Of a stretch of 64,000 nucleotides of DNA, positions 1-13,227 are shown one piece after another. This DNA is from Burhinus oedicnemus. Lineage: Eukaryota > Chordata > Aves > Charadriiformes > Burhinidae. The notes beneath the pieces were generated by a model, which saw only the letters and a program-made list of their open reading frames with translations, made no database searches and had not been told where the DNA came from. The position numbers and the translations under genes were made by a program. Numbering within the stretch: position 1 is the stretch's first letter; each line of letters begins with the position of its first letter. The stretch covers positions 215,280-279,279 of the forward strand of contig VFFE01007485.1 in the NCBI GenBank assembly GCA_008921705.1. Direction: 5' to 3'.

Positions 1-3000
1 ATTTCTCACAGCTAAACCACGTTCTGACTCTGATGTGCTGTCTGCATCACCCTCGTCTTTTCGTAGGAGGTCTCTTGGGAAATGGACAACTGCTCAATTC
101 TGTACTTACAGAATGGTTTTGCACAGAGAAAACCCCATTATCTCTGTGAGATGAAGTTGCTTTGGGTTTTCAGGGGTGTAGAATAAGAGGATAAACAGGC
201 CTGTTGGTCCCAGATGAGCTGCTGAAGAAACTCTAAAGAATCAAATGCAAAAAATAAAGGTCTGTAAAACTTTTTGCGTGTTGAGCAGATTAGCACAATT
301 CACTTTTGCTTAATGTTCCCAAGCCTTTTTTTTCTGTTTTGATGTCTTGCCCTCCACAACTTTACAAATTTGATGTAAATATAGGAAAGACCAAAGTGTG
401 CCACTCCGCTAAACACCGTGCTCAGAAGAAACCTGCTACGTCCGCAACTATTGTTCGGAGAAGGTTTTGCATCTCTGTCATGTAATCTCATATGTTGGGT
501 GCAATCCTTTCAATGTGGTGTTGGCAAAGCACCTTGAGATTTGTAAAGTGTTTTAAATGTTATCTCTGTTCGTAACGTCTTAACTTATTCAGTACACAGT
601 GGATGCAAATCATTTTTGTGCCAATAGTGTGCCATGGTGAGTTTCGCTGGTTGAGGGTGAAGAATCTGTTCACTACTTTTTCTGTAAATGGAAGTTATGA
701 TAAATAGACAAGGAAGTTAGACTGGGTACTGGAAGTGCTGAGTTCACGCGCTCCATGTAGTTTCTGCTGTTGGAACTGGAATTAACAAATATTATACCAA
801 GCAGTGTGCTTTCCCTTCATGGTGCTAGGGTAGTTTTGCTGCTGAGTTAGGCTGCTGGGGTAGGCTCAATAAAAAAAAAAGCACCAAACAACAAAACCCA
901 GTGTGCAGGTCCAGATTAGATTATTTGCTACTGGTTTCTTTTTTTCTTCTTCTTTTTTTCTTCTTCTTTTTTTCCCCTCCTCTTGCATAACCTTAGATAA
1001 GCTTAAATATGGAAATACATCTTTTTTGCCTAGCATTAAATGGAAGAAACCTCCATTATCCACCTAGAAGTGACACTGAGCTGCCTTTCACCATATAAAT
1101 GGTGCTTTAAATCTCTCTGGTTTATTAGATGCCTTTTTCTATATTATCCCAGAACGCGGCATTCTTTAAATTCATAGGAAACAATATTGCAGGGCTGAGG
1201 CACCCTTTAGTGTTACAAAGAAGTCTAATTTATTTTCATAAGCTTTTGCTTTCATTCTTATTAAAGAAGGAGCTCTGCATCTTTCATCAAGCAATAAAAC
1301 AGGTAACTTGTCTGTCTCCTCGTTTGCTGGCTCCATACAGGGACAATTTAGTAGCAGGGAGAAGACAGTGTGAGGCATGCTGGGATATCAAAGTATATTA
1401 GATTTTGTACTTTCCAGAGAAATTTAAGTGAGATGGGACATCCAGATCATGCAGTCTGACATTGTGGCTAAATGGATAACTATTATGGAAGTACATCACA
1501 AGAATGCTGGAAACTTCAGTTATAACTATTATTGCAGCTCTTAAAACCTAAACCAAAGATGTAAACATAAACCTGAAAAATTAGAATTCGAAACTGAAAT
1601 GAGACACTTGCTTCCAGGCTTGTTTGGCAGAAATTGGAGTACTTCGCTTTGCATATATTTTTATTGTATAAATATTTTTACTTTTTAGGTACAAATTCTT
1701 CCTATGGTCCTGATTCCAAACAGTGTTTAGTAAAATGCATTTCCCTATCAGTGCAGCCCTTTGGCAAGAGAGGCGGAGGTTAGAGAGCAGCCTGAACTCT
1801 GGACACCACCTTCTGGAAAGTTGTATTTGCTCACAGGTGAATATGGGGTCTTTTTGCTGCGAGGCCCAAGGAGGGAGCACTAGGGGAAATGTAGGCACAT
1901 CCCAGCAAGGGAGAACGGGATCCTGAGTTTGCAGACTTTACTTTCCGCAAGACACAAGATGATGTGACAAGAAAATGCAGGGTAATCTTAAACTGGTGCA
2001 AACAGTGAAGAATTAATCAAATCAGAAATGACAAAATTAATTTCAGTCTTGCTTGATTTTAGGGGGGAAAAAAGAATGAAATGCATGTACTATTTCAAAG
2101 AACGTCTTCAAAATTTCTGTCTTTACTTATTTTGGTTTTGACTGGGGACAAGATCAGCATGCAAAATGCAATAATATTTCACAGAGTTCAGACGTTCTGA
2201 ATTTCCTTTACTTTTATTTGGGTGTATGGAACATTACAGAACAGAATAATATTCCTTGTTTAGTATGAATGTATTTCCACAAGCACAGACCTTTATTTTT
2301 TCTTTCATGAGTTGTGATTTTAATCATTAACACAGCTGAAAGGCCAAAGAACTTTGTAAAAACCAATGGATGGCACTTCCCAGAGGGAGGACACCTCTTG
2401 GCTTAGCCAGTCAAACGCTAATTATATTCCAGAGAAATTTTTCAGGCTAATTTCTTAAGTATGTTGGTGTGAAATTTTAAAGCTTTTCTTGAGGGGAAAA
2501 AAAAAATAAAATAAAATTCTGATAGTCTATGAAACTTTTGGAAAATTGTACAGTCTGTAAATAACTGTGGAAAACACCATTATAATCCCAGTAGTGCTAA
2601 AAGAAGCTGCCAATATTTCATTTAAGGGCAATAATATTTCATACAGGAGGCTGAGGAATGATAGAAATTTCAGTGCCTCGTCTGTATGAGCTATAGAAAG
2701 GCCACTTCATTTTTTCCCATTTGAAGGATCTTATGCACCTGTCGTTCTAATAAGTGAAAAAAAGTGAAACACAGGAAAGTCCAGCAGGTATCAAAGCTGT
2801 AGAGTAACTTGTGTCATGTAATTACTGTAGGTAATTCTGTTGTGTCTCAACCTATGCATAAGCCTTGTAATGATACTTTTTTATGAAGAGCCCAGTGATT
2901 TTTGGACAACTGTCAAATTTTCACTTGTCTTAATATTTACACCTCCAATATACATAGGAAAATGTGGAAACTATGTAGTGAGAACTGTGATTTGAGTTTA

Positions 3001-5324
3001 TGTAGGTTTTTGCAGTATTCTGAGCAGTCTGATTTCAGTACAGTTTGGGGATTAAAAATATCCTACACTTGCACCTTAACGCATGGCCCCATGCGGTGAT
3101 GAATATCTCTAAGTCTCTCAGACATCTGCTCATTGCCTCAAGGTGTTTTGAGCAAGTGTCACTACCTATTGAACTTGTTTTAAACACAGACTCAGATTTC
3201 GGTGACAGTTGCAGGTGCTCAGCAGTGTTAGGCACAGAACCAAAATTTCATGCCCTCTGTTGGAGAATGAGGTTTGTTTTGTCTGAAACACTATACTTGA
3301 GCTGAATTCCTAGTTTAAATTCAGACTGTAGCTTCAATAATGATTATTTCCTTTGCAACTGCCAGCAACCGTGATCTTTAGTGACAACAACTCGTTAAAA
3401 CAGAAAAACTCTTTTTTTCTGAAAGACATACTTCCGGTGTTTTGAGACAAACACAAAAGAGAAAGCACATTTTTCAGCAAACAGAAGCAGGAATTTTCTC
3501 CTCACATCTCTGTGCCTGTGGTCTTGCTAAAAGAAATGCCATATTACTTCAGAAGCATTTAAATTTTACATCTTTAATAATTTTGTCAAAGTGCAATCAA
3601 TTCTTGACTGTCAATTTTCTTGTTTTAACAGAAAAAGGCACACTGTAGATGGAGTTTCACCTTTGGAAAACCTAGCTAAACATGTTTTATGTTATATATT
3701 TTATGAATCCTACCTGTCAGAGCAGGCTAGATGCCTCTGACGTTGCCTTCAGGGCATCTTCGGTATAGTCTGTAGTTAAGAAGGTGCTAATCGGCTGGAG
3801 AAAGTAGAATTCATCTTGCCTAACAGAAGCTATCTAAAATTAATTGTATCTAGACCAATATATTTCTCTAGGCTCTATCTATTGTCCATGGAAAGGGACA
3901 GGCACGAAGAGGAATCACTTGTCCTTTTCAGATGTGTACCTCGGGATGGGTCAGCTCACCGTGTGCTTCTGCTCGTTGCTTTCCACTGACAAAAGATAGA
4001 ACCTAGATGTCTCACCACACCTTTTTGTGGAAAAAATGCGGTGAAAAGAAGATGTATTTATAATACACTGTCCCCAGTGAACAGCTCCACTTTTCCACCT
4101 GCATTCCTGTGCATCTCTTTTGTACTCTGGTATACAATAAAGGATGCTTACGCTCACAGAAAAAGACTATTTTTGTAATAAAATAAGTGATTTTTTTTTG
4201 TTCATGTTTCCATTTACGTTGATAGAAAAAAAACTTCTTTATTTCTACTAAATCTACATTGCTGGGGAAGAAAAGACATTTCAAAGGAGTGAACGAGAAA
4301 GTACTGGGCAGTTTAATCCTTCTTTTGTTCTAATTTATTTATTTCCATTGATTATAGTTGCTTTAAATGTGCCGAGCTCGGATGTGTTATCCAGTGTAGT
4401 CCTTTGCAGGTGAAGGTAATGATCTGACACCTCCCTTCATGTACTGTTCCAGAAAATCCGATAAAAGTATTTTATTGAAAACAAAAGAAGGATAATCTTG
4501 CTAGTAGGCCCTATTAGATGAAGGTACTCGTGAGTTGGCTTATGATCACACATGATATCTTCTGTGTATTTGGCAAGCTGAATCCTGCCATGCACCCTGC
4601 AAGAAAGTGAAGTTAAACTTCCATTAATTGAAGCTTTAAAAGCAACAAAAGCCTTTGAATTTTGCAAAGAAAATGGTCTTGATGAGAATGAATGACAAAC
4701 TTCCTCCATGAATCTGTCAAAGGCCAGAAAGAGTGACTGGAAGGCAGGAAAGCCTCAGTTTGCTGAGAAACAAACTAAACCGCTACTGGTGAGAGATCAG
4801 AAATTGTCAGAATTATTTGAGTCATTTCTGATTGTTTTAAGCTCTAGATTTTGAACCTTGCATTAGTTACAGGCAGGTAACTGGAGGGATTCGTGGCTAT
4901 TTCTCAACCGAGAAAACCTAGTCCTTGCTCTCATTCAGCTGACAAGAGAACCCAAGCGAATACTTGCTCAATGAGGGAGCTTGGCTTCAGAAATACTCCA
5001 CTGACTCGCAGGGTGCAAAGACCACGCATCCAACAAATGCAGTGCTCTACGCACTCTGGTTACTCTTGTCTGGAGTGATTTTTTTGACGTGACAGGACAC
5101 CCGGGAGCAGATAACACCTCTGACTGCTCTGGTTCCCTCTGACTCCTCCAGCAATTACCTTGACGTTCTATCTCATTTGCTCCTTTCTGCCACTCTGGCG
5201 GGGGGTGCTGCGGCTGCTGCTGCATATTTTTGCCTTTGCTCTTGTCAGACAAACCCATCCACCTTTGCCTTCAGTGTTGTAGGTGCCAACTTCTAAAGGT
5301 AACCTTGCCTTTCTGTTTTTGTAG
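1..5324 (+). other. FAM135B intron (3' part), no gene seen
   Basis: AT-rich non-coding sequence upstream of the first exon in the window. It ends in a pyrimidine-rich tract and TTTTTGTAG acceptor. It contains a T/C-rich low-complexity stretch at about 939-977 and short A-runs, but no recognisable mobile element, RNA gene or exon-like open frame. Short open frames here lack recognisable domains. Confidence 0.7.
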
Positions 5325-5395
5325 GTGGAAGATGCATTGAGTGAGGCAGATTTTCAGCTCAAGTTGGACCTGCACTTTACTGATAGCGAACAACA
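5325..5395 (+). CDS. FAM135B: FAM135B internal exon (window exon 1)
   Basis: A 71-bp exon entered in phase 0 after the acceptor TTTTTGTAG and left after two bases of a Gln codon at the donor GTAAGT (5396). It encodes VEDALSEADFQLKLDLHFTD followed by SEQ. The segment belongs to the FAM135 N-terminal domain just ahead of the DUF3657 core, where alternating hydrophobic residues (FQLKLDLHF) suggest a beta strand. The LHFTDSEQQ motif is what I associate with FAM135B; the A paralogue diverges here. Length, phase and both splice sites are consistent with a constitutive exon. No disabling change is seen. Confidence 0.92.
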
Positions 5396-6733
5396 GTAAG
5401 TGCTGTTTTAAAGCTCAATTGGTAATGCAGGCGTTTGTTCGATTGGGAAATTACTTTGATGAAGTGAGAGCCCTTTGGAAAAAGGGATAGCTTTGATAAG
5501 CCTTTCCTCTGCCTCAGTGTTGAAGTCCTTCTGTTTCTTCTCTCTGTATTTGAAGAGTGTATCTCATACTCTTCTTTAAAGGAACAACAATTTTTCTCAT
5601 TTAAGTGTGAGGTTTTCAAAGATGTTAAGTGTTGTTCTATCTCTGCTGCGGTTGAAGCCAAAGGGAATATCATCACTGACCTCCATGTGAGCAGGGGCTG
5701 TGGTTCAGGAATGCATTTATCTCAGGAGACAATGAAGTATTTTCTGGCTGAAGATCGGTGTATGAACATGCTAAGCACTTTTCTTGTCTAAGAACCAAAG
5801 CTGTCTCTGTATTTTAGGAGGAAAGAGTCTTCCCATTGAATTTGATCTCTTCCCACTGCATTTGATTCCATAATCTTAGGTGAAGTGGGAATAGCATCCC
5901 TTCCTGAGACATAGCAGAAAGTGTGATCTCAGACATTATGCAGCCTCTCTGAATCACAGAAAAGGCTTCCAATGACTTCAGCGGCATTTATGGAGGGGTG
6001 GGAGAAGGTGCAGAGAAATCATCTGAGCTGTGTTTCATGCTAAGACTGTCCCCATGTGATTTTATTCATATCCACAGGGCACCTAAACAAATTTCAAGAA
6101 CATGTTTCCTTTATCTTCAAGATATAAAAATTGAAAACTTGCTCTCTCAGGCAGGTGGGACTGGACCATCAGTCATCAGCTGTGAAGCTGATGGGTCTAG
6201 AAGAGAGGAAAAACAAACGTTAAGTGATAGCCAAGGATAAAAAGAATTGAAGCTTTCAAGTTATGAAATTGTGCTCTAACACATGCATTTAATTTCTGTT
6301 ATCATCTGAATGATTAATCCGATTTACTATAAAAAAAAAAGCAGTGATTTTTATAAAAGGATGTTCTGCAAATCTCATTGAAACACTTCTTGGGGCTAAC
6401 CGTGCCCCATACTCAACCTTCTCGTCATAGGTTTTCTTAGCTCTGGGAAACGATTGGTTTCAGAAGGGTCTTTAATGCTGTAAAAGAATTCTTGAGAAGC
6501 GAGTTTTGCTTGCACTGGGAGGATGTTGCTAGGCGTGCTCCAGGTTCACATCTCAATCTCCTGCCCTATAGGTGACTCAGATGTCGTGTGGTTGACTGCA
6601 CACTAGGGAAGTTATTTTGGAATAGTTATAATCAAACTTTACATTAAAATCTTTGGGTTTTATTTACTGGAAAGACGAGAAGCCAGTCTAATTTGTATTG
6701 CTTCTCTGCAGTTACTTCACCTACTCTTTTATT

Positions 6734-6735
<2 letters not shown>

Positions 6736-6770
<35 letters not shown>
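6736..6770. repeat. Poly-T homopolymer (35 bp)
   Basis: Thirty-five consecutive T residues. On the opposite strand this is a poly-A run that could be the tail of an old retroposed sequence, but no recognisable source sequence lies on either side. Its length is likely variable and prone to sequencing error. Confidence 0.95.
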
Positions 6771-6771
<1 letters not shown>

Positions 6772-7067
6772 GTCTCTTGCAAAGAGTTTTTTTCAGAAGA
6801 TCAGCTCTCTGGAAAGGTACTCTAAGTATTTTCAGCTCTTTGACACAGGACTGTTTCTAACTCTCACAGATTGCCTGAGCTGATTGTTCTTACACTGAAA
6901 ATCACAAGTAGTGAGCTGTCCTGGCTACGAACACTCAAATAAGCTGAGCAGTTTGGTAAATGCATTTCCTTCTGCTGCTTAGTTCTTGATGTCCCCAGAA
7001 CTAGTGCAGAGGTGAACATCAAGGGCAGTCATCAAGGGAAACCGGAATTGCATCACATCTATTTTTC

Positions 7068-7190
7068 TTTTATATTGTATATTTATAGATATCTCTACAT
7101 CTGTTATTTATGATTTATTTTTGTACGTATATGCACATGTATATTATTTATATGTATCTCTATATCTATATCTATATTTATATTTCTGCT
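7068..7190. repeat. AT-rich low-complexity / TATCTA-type simple repeat
   Basis: A stretch made almost only of A and T with irregular TATATTTAT and ATCTATATCTATAT units. It reads as a decayed microsatellite. No coding or structural RNA signal was recognised. Confidence 0.75.
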
Positions 7191-7339
7191 AGACACAAGT
7201 AAAACACAAGATACTCATTCGGTATGTAAACCCTTAGGAAGCTGGGAAGTGATAAAAATTCACCTCGAGCCATCTCCCAGTCTGCTGCCTGTAGCATGTT
7301 ACAGGCTGTGACAACTCAAGCTTTCACTAACCCTTGTAA

Positions 7340-7531
<192 letters not shown>

Positions 7532-8591
7532 TAAAGGACACAGAAATGTCTGTTGAAAGGCAGAGGAGATTCCTTTTCTGAGTTAATTTGCTTATTGTAT
7601 AGGAGAAGCAGAGAGGATAATCTAATGTCAAGGTTTTTGGTCCTGGGCTAGGATTCTGGAGATTGGGGTTTAGAGCCGCCTCTGACACTGGCTCCTTCCC
7701 TTGAAAAAACACTAGGGGTCTGATCAAAAACTAGCAAAATCTTTGGGAACAGGTTCAGAAATTTTGATTAGTCTTGATCTCTGTAGTCCCCATCTGTAAC
7801 AGGAGGAAAGTGAAAATTCTCTTCTCCTTGGCTGTTTTCCCTCTTTAGTCTAAAAGCAATTAAGAGCCTTTACTTTTTTTTTTTTCTCCTGTTGTTTTGT
7901 AAAGCATTTAGGACAGTTGGACTCTAATCTCATCTGTGGCCTCTGTGCATTAGCATAATTCATAACGTGGCTAGAAGGAAGCATGCATGAGTCAGTGCTG
8001 GATAAGGCTCTGTTGAATTTTTCCTTTGCAGCATCATCTGATTTAACTGTGCAGCAGCATAATACTAGCTGCCATGGTGTCTAGGTGTGATTTATGTTAT
8101 CTGATTCGTAACGACAAGAAAATAATTCAGAACTCCTTCAAATAAAACAGGGTTGGAGGTCAATATCCTCTAATATTTAGAGCAGGCGAGGGGAAGCAAA
8201 GGTCTTTCTGGCAATTTACTTTGTGTCCAATCTTGTCATCGCATCAGATAAAGAGTGCTGGGAGGGAGGGAACTCCTTGGGTCCTGGAGCAAAATACAGT
8301 GTTCAGCGTTGTTCAGCGTCCCTTACTCCAGCAAGTCCTTGCTGTTTACCAAATGACCAGGAGATTCTGAAGTTTGTCAAACATTGTGCAAAGAGCACTG
8401 TGTCAGAAAGAGAAGATGAACCTGTAGACCCTTTTTCTCTCGGGTTTCGTGTTTTGACTTAATACGTCTTTGCTTCAGTTCTCCATTTGTATAAAGGCGT
8501 TGGTTGTACGCCATGCCAAAGAATGAATGAAGATTGTAAGAGGTTGGATTGTGACAGTGCTGCAAGTCATACTAGTAGATCAGAGTGACAT

Positions 8592-8752
8592 ATCTCTGAC
8601 CCTGGAGACATTCCAAACCGGCCTGGATGCCATCCTGTGCAACCTGCTGCAGGTGACCCTGCTCTGGCAGGGGGATTGGACTAGATGATCTCCAGAGGTC
8701 CCTTCCAACCCCGGTGATTCTGTGATTCTGAGATTCTGTGATTCTGTGATCT
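8592..8752 (+). mobile_element. CR1 LINE, 3' fragment
   Basis: About 160 bp of the CR1 3' end in sense orientation. It begins within the end of the reverse transcriptase frame (ETFQTGLDAILCNLLQ-like reading), continues through the hallmark TTGGACTAGATGATCTCC segment and ends with GATTCTGTGATTCTGAGATT-type tail repeats (8716-8750). CR1 copies are commonly truncated at the 5' end, as here. It is too short to encode anything. Confidence 0.93.
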
Positions 8753-11700
8753 GTCTTTTCTTCTGCTGCTGAGATACAGGTAACTGGTGTATGTCTCTTC
8801 TGCTTTGTGTTGACTTTTTAAACAGTGAATTAGATTGTAACAGACTACTTCTAACCAGACAATTTTGCTCAGACAATTTGCTTATTGTTCTACTATATAA
8901 AAGGATGAAAGAACAACAGTTATCAGGCTTAATCACTGTTTTTAGTGCTTTGTTATTCTCTAATGAATGGGGCTGCAAAGACTTGTTACTGTTATTAGGC
9001 ATAAATCGCATGATGAGCAACATAGTGAGATTATTATAGCTTTTAAAATATGATTTTGTGGACATTTATGAAGTATACAATATTTTTACTTAATGCAGTG
9101 GAATGAAGATTTTTGACAACACAATATAGAGTCTCATTTGCTTAAGCCAGTAAAATCATTTTAAAGTGTGATACTGAGGATTTATCTTCTTCTTGATAAA
9201 TATTCAATACCCAAAGAGTTTTTATATCATGCGTTCTCTAAATATAAATCAGAGTGAAGACAGTAGTGTAAAAGAAATGCTGCTTCCAAGCATTCTGAAA
9301 CAAAACCAGCCGACTAAAACTTACTTGTTTTTCTCACAGGTCAGAGCTTTCCTGCTTATCACTTATCATTGGAATTTACACAGAAAAAAAAGGTTTAATT
9401 GTAAAATCAGGTCTTTATTTTTGTAACACAATAGAACCTCAATGACTGGAAAGTCTTTTTTGTCACATTATAGAAAAAATAAACACCAGATAGTTACATT
9501 GTCTGGGCAAAATATCTATGCAGTATTTCACTGTGTTTTAGTTTGCTACCTTAAACTGTCCCATCATAGTACGTACTTTACGTGGATATACGTGTTATTT
9601 CTACACATAGTATACACTGAAATGTAAAACAACAACAGTTCTAGACCTACCCTGAAAATAAAGATCACACGTTATGTAAAACTGAAATTCACTGCTGTCC
9701 TGAAGTTGTCCCAGAAAACAACTTTGCCTGAAGCACAGCTGTCTGCTCACATATGCCCTGTGGACTCAGCTTTTCCTATTTCGTTAGCTATGTTGGCAAA
9801 TTAGATACTCTTCCTCAAAGTTCTTCCCTGTTGCCTATATTTAAACAGTGAAAACAGTAGGGAAAACACAAAGACTGATTCAGGCCTTTCCCTGCAGGGT
9901 AATGTACACCCACAAATAGCTCCTGTTGGGCAAACCTTCCCAGGGAGCCTCCGCCACCTCCTGTTTTTTGACAAGTGAGCATTTTGATATCGATGTTTGT
10001 CCTGGTTAATAATTCTTATATAATAAATATTACATTCGGTTTGATACTTTGAAGCCCTCACCTCTTACCAAACTAAGAATGAGTGAAATTCATGTTCTGG
10101 GATCCTTTGCAGGAGTATAACCCTCAGTTTTTTAATGGGCTCCCAATTCATGGCAGCTGATAATGGCTTTATACATTTACTAAGGAGGTGAGAGGCTGGG
10201 TAGGAAGGTGATGAGGCAGACTTGCAGTCAACTTACCTCCAGCTCTGTTATCTCTACAGCAATCATATTTGGTCTAGATGTGGGATGACCAGGAGCATGG
10301 TGGGATGCTTTGGGACTTAGACCACCTCCTTTCTTGTCTTCTTGGGCAGCTGTGTCCCCCTGAATGAGGGGACTCTGAGCAGCAGGGAAGGAGCTGGGTG
10401 GCTTTGACTTGTCCTTACAGAGCACTGAGCCAGGGCCTGGTTAAAAATTCTCACTTTGACCTTTAGACTTCTTTGACTTCTCTAAAAAGCACCTCAGCAG
10501 TGGCTGGGGAAGCTGGACCACTTGGGGCCAAGTCCAAAACTTTGGTTTTCCAGGCAGGAGTGCAACAATAGGGGAGGACCGGGATGTAAGGTGCAGTGGT
10601 TGGGATAGCTATTGTCTTGACCTGAACCGCTGCTCCCCTCACCTGTGTCTTGCCCTACACCCAAACCCTTCCACCAGGAAGGTGGAAGGACATTGACACA
10701 CCGCTGCTTGCAAACCACAGGGCTGGAGCTGTGATGCTGTAGACCCCAAGCCCCTTGCTCTCCCACAGTGACAGATGCTGTGCAGGGTGGTGGCGTCTAC
10801 ACTGAATGTTTTTGGCAACTGCAGATCATGGAGCAGTATTTTCAGACTTTTGGGATGTGGGAGAAATAGAGGAGAATCTAGAGCAGGAGTTGGCTGGGAC
10901 GTCTCTCCTAACATCACAGAAATCACAGTTCTCTTTGGAAAGTAAAGGGCTTGCCTCTGGTGACCTCGTTTTGCCCAGGATGACAGAAGATGATCCCAGC
11001 AAGTCTGTCAAAAGATAAACAGAAAAAGTGAATGGTGTTTAAGCTTGAGAGTACTCCCCTGCTGAATGCACTGGCCTCCACAAACTGCTTAAATACCTTT
11101 TTTATTCTCTTACCTAGGCTCCAGAGGCTAAGTGTGAGTAGATAATTGCAAGAGGAAGGCAAGGAGGAGTAGTTACGGCTTTTGGATTCCAGTTTTCTGT
11201 TTTGTATGGATCAGTTTGGTTTCTGGCCTGAGGCATTGACTTCTCCCTTATCTCCTTGTCACTGGCTTCACAACTGGTCCAGTGTATAAGTGGAACAAGC
11301 AGTTATTAGCTCAGCATCAGTTGTTAGAAAAGGCGCTTTACTCCAGCATTGTTCAGACTTCAAGAAAAATTTCTACTTTTCCCAACAGACACATCCGTGT
11401 CTATGGTGTACAGGTCTACTTAGTCTCAGGCATGCTGCAAGCTCAGTGCCTTTCTTATATTGGACTCATTTAGGCAGCAGGCAGCAAGAAACATCGTTAC
11501 CCGCTTCATTAATTCCACAGACCTCTGCACCTCTCCTTCCCGAGAGGAGTTAGCATATACTACTGTTTATAAGTAAAAATACAACTCGTAAATAATCTCT
11601 GAAATGGGTACATGAATACATGGTTTTCCACACACACATAGTTCCCCACACTGAAAACAACACCCTATATGTTTCCTGTTAAGCAGCATGGACAACCGGA

Positions 11701-12698
11701 TCTGGTTGGCATGTCTTCTACTGAAAGTTTATCCAGTGACTTCAGATGATTTATCCTTTCTTCCTCTGAAAGCTTTCTGGAAATGTAAAGCTGTGTTTCA
11801 GCACCAGACTGCTACTATCTGTATAGTCTGGTCTCCCCAAAGCCGTGCTTTGTCTGAGGACTGTGCAGAATCCAGCTTACTCGAGGCCACGGTATCTGCA
11901 GTCTTACTTTGGCTCTTGGGCTTCAGCTGAAAACATTTTCAATCTGAAACAAAACAAAACAAAACAAGCCACCAAAGGAAAAAAGAAAAAGCAAGACTTG
12001 AAATTGCTGCAAGATCCTTCATCACAGGCAGCTGATGAACGTGTTTTTTCTTGTTTGCACAAGAAAAGGGTTTCGTTTCCTCAGCTTTCTGGATTCTCCT
12101 CAACTGTCTAGTCTCTTCTTCACTTTCATCCATATGTCTATGTGAAAAGACAAAGTTAAACTTTCAGTGTATTCCTTGTTAACATTGAATTCTCACTTGC
12201 CCACATCCAAATCATTGTATGAGAAACAAGAAATCTTAGTGGCATCTGAGACAGGGAAATAATATACTACAAATTTTGCAGGTGGAGAAACCAAGACACA
12301 GATACTGAATTTTTCAGTGCCTTGAGCTTGTTCTGCTCTGGGAAGAGGAAACAGAATCAAAGGGGCACAGGGTATTTAAAGGTTTCAGCCCTGACCTAGT
12401 TCGGCTCTCCTCCACTGTACTGAGGAATCAGGTCAACCCTGGCCATCCTTGAGCAATTTTATCTCACCTAAATTCTTTTATTCTCAGGCATCCTCCTGTT
12501 CCTCAAAAGCATGACTGATATACCTACATGTGATACACACACTGTACTACCCTGTGCACTTTGAATCTCTGTGCAGACTATGCAGGTCAATTTTCCAACA
12601 ATTCTAAGTGTAGCTGGCACCTACTTATGGGCAGCTTATATCTGAAACTGCCACAGATGTAATCCTGGGTAGTAAAGTTCATTACTTACTTTCCCTCC

Positions 12699-13227
12699 TG
12701 TCCTGGTTTTAGCTGGGATAGAGCTAATTTTCTTTCTAGTAGTTGCTGTTTCAGATTTTGTATGAAAGGAATGTCAATAAGCCATATTGTTTTAGTTGTT
12801 GCTAGGTGATGTTTATACTATTCAAGGACTTTTTTCAGCTTCCCATAGATGCTGAGAAGGAGCATAGACAGAACAATGGAATGGCCAATGGAATATTCTG
12901 TACCATAGACCTGATGCTTGGGGGTTGGCCAGGGTTCGGGAATCCGCAATCGCTGCTTGGGATGGGCTGGGCAACCAATTCGCCAGGTGGTGAGAGGGAC
13001 TACTGTTGTATTACTTTATCTTGTATATTCTTTTACCATTAGTAATATTATTATTGTTATTTTATTTTTTCTGTTATTGTTCTATTAAACTGTCTTTATC
13101 TCAACCCACAAGGTTTTTTCCCTTCCCTTCCCTTCCCTTCCCTTCCCTTCCCTTCCCTTCCCTCCCTGCCCTTTTTGGGGTGGAAGAGGGAAAACTGCGG
13201 GAGCGGCTGTCTGGTTCAACCACAACA
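12699..13227 (+). mobile_element. Solo LTR of an avian endogenous retrovirus (ERVL-like)
   Basis: A 529-bp element starting TGTCCTGGTTTTAGCTGGGA and ending AACCACAACA, so it has TG...CA ends. Flanks are CCTCC (12694-12698) and CCTCT (13228-13232), an imperfect 5-bp target duplication. ATTAAA (13084-13089) serves as the likely poly-A signal and fixes the + orientation. No internal retroviral genes, primer-binding site or second LTR lie alongside, so this is a solo LTR left by LTR-LTR recombination. It shares its ends and layout with the LTR at 26901-27478. A CCCTT-type repeat expansion sits inside near its 3' end. Class assignment is from memory of bird LTRs, not a database match. Confidence 0.85.
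13116..13163. repeat. (CCCTT)n microsatellite inside the LTR
   Basis: About nine tandem CCCTT units following a short T run within the 3' part of the solo LTR. The sister LTR at 26901-27478 has only ordinary pyrimidine-rich sequence at the matching place (after CTCAACCCACGAG), so the array expanded in this copy. Confidence 0.9.

Noticed and set aside
10228..11020. GC-richer segment with several overlapping short frames on both strands
   Set aside because: Considered as a possible exon cluster or pseudogene, but no protein family, splice pattern or conserved motif could be recognised.
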